This document shows, one piece after another, positions 27,601-35,883 of a stretch of 64,000 nt of DNA (positions within the stretch are counted from its first letter, which is position 1; each line of letters begins with the position of its first letter). The notes under the pieces are model-generated. The model searched no databases. It worked only from the letters and a program-made list of their open reading frames with translations, and was not told the DNA's origin. Source of the stretch: Acidobacteriota bacterium (GTDB taxonomy: Bacteria; Acidobacteriota; Terriglobia; Terriglobales; Acidobacteriaceae); contig JAJZGG010000008.1 in assembly GCA_021804965.1 (NCBI GenBank), positions 1 through 64,000 of the forward strand. The letters are read 5' to 3'. The position numbers and the translations under genes were made by a program.

Positions 27601-27843
27601 TCGTCGGACGGAATCTATCTGGCTCAAGGACCGGCTTCGGCTCCCATTCAAACGGTGATCGACACTGCCATGCCCGGAGCATACATCGATACGCTGGCAC
27701 CCACCGGATCCACCATATCCACTGTGGGGATAGAACGAGAAAGTCTCCGTGGTGGGTGGCTCGTCGTCACCTCCAGCATGCTCAATGCGGCTACTACGGA
27801 GAGCGGTGCCGGAGTTTATGCAACAGCGGTGGCACTGCAATAG
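24610..27843 (+). CDS. Lipoprotein with six IPT/TIG domains and a C-terminal beta-rich domain
   Basis: A 1077-residue envelope lipoprotein. The signal peptide ends in a lipobox (LILLSLGCGSS). Residues about 35-580 contain six IPT/TIG Ig-like domains of 88-90 residues, recognisable from repeated NPSPGGGTS linkers and a SPTS.. ..G..F.. pattern. The last 480 residues form a different domain with recurring FKG, GIY/GVY and AFRG segments, suggesting a propeller-like fold that I cannot name. The start at 24610 (MSLFKT) is chosen over the track start because it opens a proper lipoprotein signal and has GAGGAG about 10 bases upstream. It is likely surface-exposed, in binding or adhesion. A second lipoprotein gene follows 80 bases downstream. 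Confidence 0.8.
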   Translation: MSLFKTNLYVWSASIVTTFLILLSLGCGSSVPSTYNLQGISPSQIEAGAGDFTLTLTGSNFTSETKVLFGTKTLSPATVSSKQLTVLVPAFATEKSGTVDVKASGASISNPLQFTITNPAPNILSISQSTGLYNNAAFPLEIAGSNFVPNSTVNIGALSLVPTSISPTRLSVVVPAGSFTATGSLPVTVTNPSPGGGTSSALSFAVVNPVPVLSTLSPISVLVDGPEFELNIVGSGFAPGVTVNFGATSLTPTSVSWTQLTVPVPAAAITASGIVSVTATNIAPGGGTSNSLEFTVENPLPTLSSLSPTSIDAGVSDFVLNLTGTGFIATSKVNFGSVTLAPTSVSSTQMSVVIPAAEVVGGGLFQITVTNPSPGGGTSNAQTFTVINPVPAITALSQQSALSDSPAFPLEVTGTGFVPQSKVSFGGTELTPSSVTPTLLTVLVTQAAITAAGTGSISISVVNPAPGGGTSNLMNFTIQNPQPALTTLSPPSVTAEVADVVLTISGSHFVHGATVTAGSRMLTPLSVQSQSLTVSIPVDLLVAGQLPITAANPAPGGGPSNNLTLTVHAKASVNWSTIANNTMQMPNSSQNFNSYNQPSINANGTVVFKGQGKGSSGPTFGVYVHRISGHGNQPTSVIADNSTLVPQPNNTTYNGQLATFTQFTSFPRIDMDSDTVAFRGQSQPVWTYTLPDGTETRSGSAGIFTNPTSSLITGVGLLGAVPEYSYFQVPGAPAGTRFDVFPGSPAITGHSIVAFKGNYTEGTTSKTGVYYRDTVTAGGQEPVILVANSDTVIPNQPSGGTVLFGSTAPPSAANGMMVFAGFDNEDNPTLGGIYAAPLVPSTTLQTIVSIGDPVPGETGNATFNRFGEGLAFDGRFIAFWGAWGNQTKTLHLLCPTDGNTDIVTACNQMYPNGYDAIEPFNQGVFVYDLSTNQLTAVAKTTSEFDDFVYWVFSGRPPGVGGSSDESSEPPRWRSSSFIAVTDRGQGNYQVAFKAGTTSSDGIYLAQGPASAPIQTVIDTAMPGAYIDTLAPTGSTISTVGIERESLRGGWLVVTSSMLNAATTESGAGVYATAVALQ

Positions 27844-27862
27844 CAAGCAGCCAGCCTCGAGA

Positions 27863-27886
27863 GGGGGGCGCTTCATGTGGCCCCCC
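27863..27886. other. GC-rich hairpin between two lipoprotein genes
   Basis: GGGGGGC pairs with GCCCCCC over a 10-base loop, 20 bases after the IPT gene stop and 25 bases before the next ribosome binding site. It lacks a T tract, so it may stabilise or partly attenuate the transcript and need not terminate it. Confidence 0.45.
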
Positions 27887-27923
27887 ACCCCAAGACAAAG
27901 CCGAGAAGGAAAAGGAGATTCCA

Positions 27924-29345
27924 ATGAAATACGCTCAGGGAAATATTGCCCGTCTGCGTCATCATCCGTACAGGATTTTCGCGGCACTCTTCAGTGGAGC
28001 GCTTGTCGCGCTCTTCATCGGTTGCGGAGGCGACAGCAGTGCGCCCGCGCCACCACCCCTAGGCAGCACAGCCGTTCAGGTAAATCTTGGCGATGGCCCA
28101 GCCGACTGGATGCTGGCTTTTTCCATGAATGTTTCTGCCATGTCATTGACCAGCAGTAACGGCTCTGTCGATGTGGTCTCCGGCAACATGCCGGTTGAGA
28201 TGCTGCATCGACTTGGCACCATGGAGCCGGTCGCTGAAATCTCAGCACCGCAGGGCACCTATACCGGAGCCTCCATTACGATTGCTTCCTGCAACTTCAC
28301 CTATCTTGATCCAATCACGAAGACGCTGCAGCAGAAGACCATCGCAGGGCCCATTACCGCAACCATCCCCTTCACCTCCAGCGTCACCGTGGGCAGCACG
28401 CCCTACGCCTTCAATTTCGACCTTGACCTCGAAAACTCTGTGACTATGGACAACACCGGGAACTTCCATTTGAGCCCCAGCTTCCATTTCTCCGCAGGGG
28501 CGCAGGGATCAGGAAACAACAACAGCGCGCGCAACGGTGGCATGCAGCAGATGAGCGGTGTCGTCGAGAGCATTTCCTCGAACTCCTTCACCATTCTTCC
28601 CCTGCAATCTGCCAACACCTTCACCATCCGGACCAGCACCGCAACGCAATTCCAGGGTATGGTCAGCACGATGGCGATGATGGCGAAAGGCATGGGCGTT
28701 GTTGTTACGGCAACCATGCAGTCCGATGGCAGCCTGATGGCCACTCACGTCCGTGCCCGCATGAACTCCGGCGGCATCATGGGCGGCGGCATCATCACCT
28801 CCGTCACCGGTCAACCCGCAACAGCACTCACCCTTGTTATGCAGAATGGTGCCGGTGCCAGCATCATGACGTCGTACCTCTCCGAGGTGCTCAACGTCAA
28901 TCTGACGCCCACCACGGTGTATGAGATCGACAACGATAGAATCGACCTCACGCATCTTCCATTCCAGCCTGTCTTTGATGCCAGCAATATCTATGCAGGC
29001 CAGAGCGTTCTTCCTGTCAGCGATGCCGGCATCACCGTCAGTGGCGTTTCCGGTACCGCAGGCACCATCACCGCATCGAGTGTCAGTCTTCAGGAGCAGG
29101 GCTTCCGTGGAACCACCGACGTGGCAATTACCCCGGGTGCTACCGGAACGTTTACCCTCACCCTTGCATCGGACTCTGCCTTTACATCCCTCACCGGTGC
29201 GACCTCAATCGTCGTCTATCAGCAGACCGGAACCAACGTGGAGAACGCAACTGCAATACCGGCGGGTGCAACTCTTCGGGTGCACGGACTGCTCTTTCAA
29301 GTTGCTGGACAGTGGACGCTTGTCGCCTCCACCATCGCCAGCTAA
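27924..29345 (+). CDS. Lipoprotein with DUF4382-like and DUF5666-like domains
   Basis: A 473-residue lipoprotein with lipobox LFIGCGG. Residues about 45-190 resemble DUF4382 (VNLGDGPADWMLAFSMNVSAM, a beta domain common in acidobacterial lipoproteins). From about 200 on, small beta-barrel repeats of the DUF5666 type follow (GVVESISSNSFTILPL, then ATHVRARM). Function is unknown for both families; they are extracytoplasmic. AAAGGAG stands 6 bases before ATG 27924, which settles the start; the track's longer ORF runs back into the previous gene in another frame. It is probably cotranscribed with the IPT lipoprotein. Confidence 0.8.
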   Translation: MKYAQGNIARLRHHPYRIFAALFSGALVALFIGCGGDSSAPAPPPLGSTAVQVNLGDGPADWMLAFSMNVSAMSLTSSNGSVDVVSGNMPVEMLHRLGTMEPVAEISAPQGTYTGASITIASCNFTYLDPITKTLQQKTIAGPITATIPFTSSVTVGSTPYAFNFDLDLENSVTMDNTGNFHLSPSFHFSAGAQGSGNNNSARNGGMQQMSGVVESISSNSFTILPLQSANTFTIRTSTATQFQGMVSTMAMMAKGMGVVVTATMQSDGSLMATHVRARMNSGGIMGGGIITSVTGQPATALTLVMQNGAGASIMTSYLSEVLNVNLTPTTVYEIDNDRIDLTHLPFQPVFDASNIYAGQSVLPVSDAGITVSGVSGTAGTITASSVSLQEQGFRGTTDVAITPGATGTFTLTLASDSAFTSLTGATSIVVYQQTGTNVENATAIPAGATLRVHGLLFQVAGQWTLVASTIAS

Positions 29346-29550
29346 TTCGGCAGTCAACGCTGCCAATGCCGGCAAATCTGCATGATCGCAATGCAGGCAG
29401 ATCGGCATGAATCCATCCTGCCAGCCGCTACGCAAAGACCATCGGTTACGCGTGGCGGCTGGCGCTTCCTTTATAGAATTTCACCGGTGGAGTGCCCGGC
29501 GAAATCGGTACCAGATGAGATGAGACAAACTGGTATGGAAGAAGCCTGAA

Positions 29551-29676
29551 ATGGGCAAGGCAAGGTTGCACACGCCGGAGCAGGTCGTGAACGTTCTGCG
29601 GCAGATTGAAGTGGCAGGAACGAACGGGAAGACGCACCTGATAGCAAGCCGCGAAGTCGGAATTACCCGACAGCTT
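29551..29676 (+). pseudogene. Truncated IS3-family transposase OrfA
   Basis: The 42 residues starting MGKARLHTPEQVVNVLRQIE and continuing with NGKT and an REVGITRQ helix match the N-terminal helix-turn-helix of IS3-family (IS407-group) OrfA proteins. The expected TYYRWRKEYGGL segment and everything after it are missing, and no OrfB or right end follows. It is a dead insertion sequence remnant just upstream of the GH115 gene. Confidence 0.75.
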
Positions 29677-29806
29677 GTGACGACAAGCCGTCCCGGTGGA
29701 GGTCTCCCGCTTCTCCTCTCGCGAATGCGATACTCTTAATTCTCAATGCGCTGCAGGGTTGTGCTAGGGTTCCACTGAATAAAACCTCTACTGGAGTCAG
29801 TCCGAA

Positions 29807-32788
29807 TTGTCTATATCGCGCAGAAACATCCTGAAGAGTGCTGTCGCGCTTTCCGTCGCCTCTTCCTTCCGTCACGGTCATTCGGAAGAACCGAGTTCGG
29901 GGCTGCTCGAAAACCTGGTCGCGGAATCCGGCTCCTCGTTCGATTTTCCTTTGGTCCGCTCCGAAGAAGCCGCTGTCCTCTTCGCGGATCCCGATGATTC
30001 TCCGGCGGTCCTGCGTGCTGCGCGCGACCTGCAGGCCGACATCGAGCGCGTGACATCCATCCGGCCGGTTTTCGCGACACGCTCCCCACAAAACGCTCGA
30101 AATGCCGTGCTGATCGGAACACTGGGCCAGAGTGCGCTCATCGACCAGCTCGCAGCATCGGGAAAGATCGATGTCCGGCAGATCAGGGGCAAATGGGAAA
30201 GTTTTTCCATCGCGACGGTGGAGAATCCCGCTCCCGGTATCGACCGCGCACTGGTCATAGTCGGCAGCGATCGCCGGGGGACCATCTACGGGATTTATGA
30301 AATCTCCGAGCAGATTGGCGTATCGCCCTGGTACTGGTGGGCGGATGTTCCTGCCCGCAGACGCCGTAATATCTTCATTCGCTCCGGCTCCTTTGTGCAG
30401 GGACCTCCTGTCGTCCGGTATCGGGGCATCTTCATCAACGACGAGGAGCCGTGCTTTGGCGGATGGTCCCGTGCGAGTTTCGGCGGTGTGAACTCCGCCA
30501 TGTACTCCCACGTCTTTGAGCTTCTCCTCCGGCTGCGGGCTAACTATCTCTGGCCGGCGATGTGGGGCAAGGCATTCAATGAGGACGATCCCAGAAATCC
30601 CGCGGTTGCCGACGAATACGGAATCGTGATGGGGACTTCCCATGAGGAGCCCATGATGCGCGCCCAGCAGGAATGGGATACGCATTCCATGCAGTACGGC
30701 AACGGCCAGTGGAACTACGTGACCAACGCAGCCGGCCTCCGGCAGTACTGGGCGGACGGCATGCATCATGTGAGAGAGTACGAAAACCTGGTCACCGTGG
30801 GCATGCGGGGAGACGGCGACAAGGCCATGCCCAACTCCGGCAACTTCGAGGCGAACAAGGCGCTGCTGGAGCGGATCATCCAGGATCAGCGCGTCATTCT
30901 GCAGCAGCAGCTCCATCGCGATCCGGCCGAGGTGCCCCAGGTCTGGGCACTCTTTACCGAGGTGCTGAAATATTACGAGGCCGGCATGAACGTGCCCGAC
31001 GACGTCACGCTCCTTTTTACGGACGATAATGTGGGGAACCTTCGCCGTGTCCCCTCCGCTGCCGACCGCGCCCGCAAAGGCGGCTCCGGGATTTACTTCC
31101 ACATGGATATGAACGGCGGACCCTTCTCCTACAAATGGATCAACAGCAATCCGCTCCCCAAAATCTGGGAGCAGATGAACCTCGCCTATGCATACGGAGC
31201 AACCCGGATATGGATCGCTAACATTGGGGACCTGAAACCGCTTGAAATTCCCATGGAGTTCTTCCTGCGCATGGCGTGGAACCCTGAGGCCATGCGCAGA
31301 GACAGCATTGCAGGCTATCAGCGCCGCTGGGCCGAGCGTGAATTCGGCCCCGAATACGCCGCCTCCATCGCTGACGTAGCCTCGAAGTACGCCAAATACA
31401 ACGGCTGGCGCAAGCCGGAGCTGGTCAAGCCCAACACGTTCAGCCTGCCGCATTACCGCGAGGCCGAGCGCGTCTCCGAGGCGTGGAATCGCATTCTGGC
31501 CCAGGCCGAGGACCTGAATGCTAAGCTGCCGCCGGAGACGCGGCCTGCCTTTTATGAACTGGTTCTCCACACCGTCCGGGCCTGCGCCAATCTGAACGAG
31601 ATGTATATCGCCGCTGCGCGCAACGCGCTCTACGCTGAACAGGGCCGCGCCAGCACCAACGCTGAAGCCTCGCGGGTTCGCGAAATCTTCGAAAAGGATC
31701 AGCAGTTCAGCGACTATTACAACAAAACCCTGATGGACGGGAAGTGGAACCACATGATGGATCAGACCCATATCGGCTATACCAGCTGGATGTCGCCGGT
31801 CGTGAACATCATGCCCGCGGTCACGGAATTGGATTTGCCTGATACGGCCGATTTCGGCGTCGCCGTGGACGGATCGCCTCGCTCTTGGCCCGTCGGTCCT
31901 GCCTCCCCGATCCACGATGAGCCTGTTCTTCCTCCCTTCGATTCGCTCGTCCCTGCACGCTCGTATATTGACGTCTTCGCTCGCGGAACCCGGCCTCTCG
32001 CCTTTCACGCCGCCGCCGACCAGCCCTGGGTCCGGCTCACCGAGAGCGCGGCACCGGGAGCCGGCCGCGACCGGCGCGTCTGGGTGGATATCGACTGGCA
32101 GCATCTGCCTCCCGGATCCTCGCAGGCCGTCATCGCCATTGCCGGAGCGAATGGAACGGTTCCGGTCAAGGTGATTGCAGTCAAAGCTACCCCGGAGCAG
32201 GCAGTGGAGGCGCGGGATTGCTTCGGCGGTCTTGTTGGGCCGATTGCGTTTGCCGCCGAATCCGCAACCAGGAATGTCGCCGTGAGTGGCGTCCGCTGGC
32301 AGTGCATTCCCGATTATGGCCGCGGCATCTCCGGGATGGAGGTCTTCCCTGTGACGGCCAGCACCATCCAGCCTTCCGAGCCCGCGCCCTGGCTCGAATA
32401 CCCGGTTTTTTTTGCAAAACCAGGGAGCTACCACATCACAGTCACCACCAGCCCAACTCTGGACATCGTACCCGAGCGGAAACTCGGCCTCGCCGTGTCG
32501 ATCGACGATGGCCCTCGTCAGGTGGTCGAGGTCTTCGCGCCTGAGACGCGCGCTACCGAGAGCTTTCTGGGACGCGCCTGTTATGAGAACGACGCCAACA
32601 ATGCGCGCATCATGCATTTTTCGCAGACGATTACCACCGCCGGTCGCCACGCCCTCAGGATTTCCATGGTGGATCCAACCGTGGTGGTGGAGAAGATCGT
32701 GATTCACGAACAGGAACTGCCGACCTCCTACTTCGGTCCTCCCTGTCTTCCGCTCAACGGCCATCCTGCCCCGTCGGATGTCTGGTGA
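29807..32788 (+). CDS. GH115 family glycoside hydrolase (xylan alpha-1,2-glucuronidase)
   Basis: A 993-residue exported enzyme. A twin-arginine signal (SRRNILKSAVALSVASS) is followed by a beta domain (to about 170, with GTIYGIYEIS), then the GH115 TIM barrel with strongly conserved family segments: VRYRGIFINDEEP, LRLRANYLWPAMWGKAFNEDDP, MGTSHEEPM, LFTDDNVGN, then a helical bundle and C-terminal beta domains. GH115 enzymes remove 4-O-methyl-glucuronic acid from xylan, so this points to plant polysaccharide use. Translation starts at a TTG codon with CTGGAG 9 bases upstream. It stands alone, with no xylanase or transporter nearby, between an IS3 remnant and a degenerate phosphatase gene, consistent with acquisition by transfer. 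Confidence 0.9.
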   Translation: MSISRRNILKSAVALSVASSFRHGHSEEPSSGLLENLVAESGSSFDFPLVRSEEAAVLFADPDDSPAVLRAARDLQADIERVTSIRPVFATRSPQNARNAVLIGTLGQSALIDQLAASGKIDVRQIRGKWESFSIATVENPAPGIDRALVIVGSDRRGTIYGIYEISEQIGVSPWYWWADVPARRRRNIFIRSGSFVQGPPVVRYRGIFINDEEPCFGGWSRASFGGVNSAMYSHVFELLLRLRANYLWPAMWGKAFNEDDPRNPAVADEYGIVMGTSHEEPMMRAQQEWDTHSMQYGNGQWNYVTNAAGLRQYWADGMHHVREYENLVTVGMRGDGDKAMPNSGNFEANKALLERIIQDQRVILQQQLHRDPAEVPQVWALFTEVLKYYEAGMNVPDDVTLLFTDDNVGNLRRVPSAADRARKGGSGIYFHMDMNGGPFSYKWINSNPLPKIWEQMNLAYAYGATRIWIANIGDLKPLEIPMEFFLRMAWNPEAMRRDSIAGYQRRWAEREFGPEYAASIADVASKYAKYNGWRKPELVKPNTFSLPHYREAERVSEAWNRILAQAEDLNAKLPPETRPAFYELVLHTVRACANLNEMYIAAARNALYAEQGRASTNAEASRVREIFEKDQQFSDYYNKTLMDGKWNHMMDQTHIGYTSWMSPVVNIMPAVTELDLPDTADFGVAVDGSPRSWPVGPASPIHDEPVLPPFDSLVPARSYIDVFARGTRPLAFHAAADQPWVRLTESAAPGAGRDRRVWVDIDWQHLPPGSSQAVIAIAGANGTVPVKVIAVKATPEQAVEARDCFGGLVGPIAFAAESATRNVAVSGVRWQCIPDYGRGISGMEVFPVTASTIQPSEPAPWLEYPVFFAKPGSYHITVTTSPTLDIVPERKLGLAVSIDDGPRQVVEVFAPETRATESFLGRACYENDANNARIMHFSQTITTAGRHALRISMVDPTVVVEKIVIHEQELPTSYFGPPCLPLNGHPAPSDVW

Positions 32789-32873
32789 ATCCAGGAATGT
32801 GAGCGCATGCGTCACTGGGGCATGGATGCTGGGAGCAGACGAGACGGTCCCCAATGCGTATCCTGTCCGCCGA

Positions 32874-33050
32874 ATGCCCGCTCCCGCGCAACTCCTCCAC
32901 CGCCTCAATCGCGAGATGGTTCGCCTGCAAAAATGCGGCTTCATCGCCTGCCTCTGCGCCCGCATTGTCGCCGACGGCACCATAACCATCGCCAACGCCT
33001 CCGAGCACTTCAGCCAGGAGGACGACATCACTGGGCTGACTCTCATTCGC
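32874..33050 (+). pseudogene. Remnant of a PP2C/SpoIIE-type protein phosphatase
   Basis: The frame reads PAQLLHRLNREMVRLQKCGF, IACLCARIVADGTITIANA and then jumps to SQEDDITGLTLIR. The first part matches the middle of SpoIIE-like PP2C phosphatases (LNR..., FxTCLCARxxADGTxTxANAGH) and the last part their C-terminus (QEDDITVLTL). The stretch between ANAGH and QEDD, about 70-90 residues, and the whole N-terminus are missing. No intact start or partner is present. Confidence 0.65.
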
Positions 33051-33347
33051 TCCCACCGAAGTGCTCCTTGCGTAGAGCACTCCTCTTATCGGCCATCAGC
33101 CAAGAGAACCCACTGCAAGTGAACGCATCCCCTGCGGTTGGCGCTCTTGCGGGTCTTTCCTTTGCATGGGAGTTGGACCAGGAGCGCTCAGGTCAGGCAA
33201 ATTCCACAGACGGGCAAATCCTGCCTGCGAAGGTGGCGAAAAGAGGGAATCAGAGCCAGCAAAGGAAGTGCTTCAAACTCATGGAGTCTGGCTTGATGTA
33301 CTGGTTTTTGTGGGGATGTTTTGGCGTGTATGTCTTTTATTTTGAAT

Positions 33348-33423
33348 TGGTGGACCTGATCGGGATCGAACCGATGACCTCTTCCATGCCATGGAAGCGC
33401 GCTCCCAGCTGCGCCACAGGCCC
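33348..33423 (-). tRNA. tRNA-Ala (GGC)
   Basis: The minus strand folds into a standard cloverleaf: acceptor GGGCCTG with CAGGTCC, D stem GCGC/GCGC, anticodon stem CTTCC/GGAAG with loop ATGGCAT giving anticodon GGC, and T arm ATCGG-TTCGATC-CCGAT. Discriminator A and an encoded CCA end the gene. It lies alone between the phosphatase remnant and rel. Confidence 0.95.
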
Positions 33424-33440
33424 ACTCACTGGATATCTGT

Positions 33441-33470
33441 ATTGTCGCCGTTGGCGGGGTCATTCGTCAA
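33441..33470 (-). promoter_or_regulatory. Sigma-70 type promoter of tRNA-Ala
   Basis: On the minus strand TTGACG (-35) and GACAAT (-10) are separated by 18 bases. Transcription would start about 10 bases upstream of the tRNA 5' end. Confidence 0.55.
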
Positions 33471-33530
33471 TCACCTGGCCGTCGGGCGGGTCCGGACATG
33501 CTGCCGGTAGCGATTGTGACATTCCGTGCC

Positions 33531-33536
33531 TATAAT
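33531..33536 (+). promoter_or_regulatory. Perfect -10 box immediately upstream of rel
   Basis: TATAAT ends 5 bases before the rel ATG, so the predicted transcription start falls on or next to the start codon. There is no matching -35 at 16-18 bases and no Shine-Dalgarno sequence, the pattern expected for a leaderless mRNA. Confidence 0.45.
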
Positions 33537-33541
33537 GAAGC

Positions 33542-35836
33542 ATGGCGACACAGCAACCGAATTCGGCTGCGGCAGGGGATGTGTCGTCGGCTGCGCCCGC
33601 AGCCATCCCGCGGACTGGTTCCTTGCCAGGGGATCCGATATCCCAGCGTTTTGAGCATCTTATCGAGCAGGTGCATGAGCACCGTCCCACGGAAAATCCA
33701 GCGCCCATCCGCAAGGCCTGGGACTTCTGCGTGCGTTTTCACGAGGGGCAGCGTCGCGCCTCCGGTGAGCCGTACATCATTCATCCGCTGGAAGTGGCCG
33801 AGGTGTTGGCGGAGATGAAGCTGGACGCCACGGCGATTGCAGCCGGCCTGCTGCACGATGCAGTGGAAGACACGCCGGTGACCACCGATGAGATTGCCAC
33901 CGAGTTTGGCGAGCAGGTGGCGCACATCGTCGAGGGCGTGACGAAGATTGACAAGATCCAGTTTGCCAACCGTGAGGATCGGCAGGCGGAGAATGTGCGC
34001 AAGATGCTGCTGGCGATGGTCTCCGACGTGCGCGTCGTGCTCATCAAGCTGGCGGATCGGCTGCATAACATGCGCACGCTGGAGCACCTGAAGCCGGAGC
34101 GGCGCGAGGCCATTGCCCGCGAGACGCTGGATATCTATGCGCCGCTGGCGCATCGGTTGGGCATGGGAAAGGTGCGCGGGGAACTGGAGGATCTGGCCTT
34201 CCGCTACACCGATCCGGTCAGCTACCAGCAGGTGGCCGAGGCGGTGGAGGCCCGTCGTCAGGATGGGCAGCAGTTCATGGCCCAGGTGGAGGAGACGATC
34301 CGCGAGCAGCTGCGCGAAAACAACATTGAGGCGCGCGTGGAGTGGCGCATCAAGCGGCTGTATTCCATCTGGCAAAAGCTGCTGAAGTCGCAGGTCGGTG
34401 TGGACCAGGTCTTTGATCTGCTGGCGATCCGCATCATCACCCAGACCAAGACGGACTGCTATGCCGCACTGGGCCTGATCCATATGCTCTGGCGTCCGGT
34501 GCCGGGTCGCGTGAAGGACTTCATCGCCATTCCGCGCGCCAACCTGTACCAGTCGCTGCATACGACCGTGATGGGGGAGAACGGGCATCAGTTCGAGGTG
34601 CAGATTCGCACCGAGGAGATGCACAAGATTGCCGAGGAAGGCATTGCCGCGCACTGGAAGTACAAGGCAGGCGAAAGCGTGATCTCCGCCCGGGACGAGC
34701 AGCGCCTGGCCTGGGTGCGGCAGCTGGTGGACTGGCAGCGGGAGATGACCGATCCCAACGAGTTTCTCTCCAGCCTGAAGATGGATCTCTATCCCGAGGA
34801 GGTCTACACCTTCACGCCGCGGGGCAAGGTGGTCATTGTCCCCGCCGATGGCACTCCGGTGGATTTTGCCTATACCGTGCACACCGAGGTGGGGCACACC
34901 TGCGTGGGGGCCAAGGTGAATGGCCGCATGGTGCCGCTGCGCACCAAGCTGCGCAACGGCGACATTGTCGAGATCATCACGCAGAACGGGCATACCCCCA
35001 GCCGCGACTGGCTGACGTTTGCGAAGAGTCCGCGCGCGCGCAACAAGATCAAGCACTGGCTGAATGAAAACCAGCGACTGCGCGCCATTGAGGTGGGACG
35101 AAAACTGCTGGAGCGGGAGGCGCGCAAGTTCAAGGTTCCGATGAACCGCATCGAGGACACCGATCTGGCGCGGCTGGCCGGCGACTACGGGCTGGCAACG
35201 GCGACGGACCTGCTGGCAGGCGTGGGCTTTGGCAAGCAGTCGGCGCGGCAGATTCTGAACCGGCTGGCTCCGGAGCTGATGCTGACCACGCCGGAGGAAG
35301 CCGAAGCAGCGCCGGAAACCGGTGCTGCCGCCATGTCCGAGGCGGTGCGACGGCTGCATCTGACCGGTTCGGACTCCCTGCAGGTCGAAGGACAGAACGA
35401 TCTGCTGGTCTATCGTGCGCGCTGCTGCAATCCGATTCGCGGTGAGGAGATTGTGGGCTACGTGACGCGCGGCAAAGGCGTGGCCGTGCATGCGCGCAGC
35501 TGCCCGAATGTGCAGAACCTGCTCTACGAGAGTGATCGGCGCATTGCCGTGGAGTGGGCGCCGACCGCCTCGGAGGTTGCCGGCCGAGCCCAGCGTTATC
35601 CGGTGCGCATCACGGTGCATTGCGACGATCGCTCCGGCATGCTGAAGGAGATGACCGCCATCATCTCCAGCGATGACACCAATATTCGCGCCGTGGAGAC
35701 GCGGGACGGGGCAAACGGCGAAGCCATTGTCGAGTTTGTGGTGGAGGCCGAGGATGTGCGCCACCTGAACCGCATGGTAACGGGTCTGCGCCGCCTGCCG
35801 GGCGTGCGGGAAGTGCAGCGCGCACAGAAGGTCTGA
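33542..35836 (+). CDS. rel: Bifunctional (p)ppGpp synthetase/hydrolase (RelA/SpoT homologue)
   Basis: A 764-residue long-form Rel protein. The N-terminal HD hydrolase domain has AAGLLHDAVEDTPVT and the downstream LADRLHNMRTLEHL; both are intact, so ppGpp hydrolysis is expected. The synthetase domain follows with DLLAIRIITQTKTDCYAALG and YQSLHTTVMG...FEVQIRTEEMH. A TGS domain (VYTFTPRGKVVIVPADGTP) and a C-terminal ACT domain complete the usual order. It controls the stringent response in the cytoplasm. It has no ribosome binding site; a perfect TATAAT lies 5 bases upstream of the ATG, suggesting leaderless translation. The acetamidase gene starts shortly downstream and could be cotranscribed. 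Confidence 0.95.
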   Translation: MATQQPNSAAAGDVSSAAPAAIPRTGSLPGDPISQRFEHLIEQVHEHRPTENPAPIRKAWDFCVRFHEGQRRASGEPYIIHPLEVAEVLAEMKLDATAIAAGLLHDAVEDTPVTTDEIATEFGEQVAHIVEGVTKIDKIQFANREDRQAENVRKMLLAMVSDVRVVLIKLADRLHNMRTLEHLKPERREAIARETLDIYAPLAHRLGMGKVRGELEDLAFRYTDPVSYQQVAEAVEARRQDGQQFMAQVEETIREQLRENNIEARVEWRIKRLYSIWQKLLKSQVGVDQVFDLLAIRIITQTKTDCYAALGLIHMLWRPVPGRVKDFIAIPRANLYQSLHTTVMGENGHQFEVQIRTEEMHKIAEEGIAAHWKYKAGESVISARDEQRLAWVRQLVDWQREMTDPNEFLSSLKMDLYPEEVYTFTPRGKVVIVPADGTPVDFAYTVHTEVGHTCVGAKVNGRMVPLRTKLRNGDIVEIITQNGHTPSRDWLTFAKSPRARNKIKHWLNENQRLRAIEVGRKLLEREARKFKVPMNRIEDTDLARLAGDYGLATATDLLAGVGFGKQSARQILNRLAPELMLTTPEEAEAAPETGAAAMSEAVRRLHLTGSDSLQVEGQNDLLVYRARCCNPIRGEEIVGYVTRGKGVAVHARSCPNVQNLLYESDRRIAVEWAPTASEVAGRAQRYPVRITVHCDDRSGMLKEMTAIISSDDTNIRAVETRDGANGEAIVEFVVEAEDVRHLNRMVTGLRRLPGVREVQRAQKV

Positions 35837-35883
35837 TGCCGTCGGTTTCCTCCGGCACGGCCCATTTCGGCCACGGAGAATCG

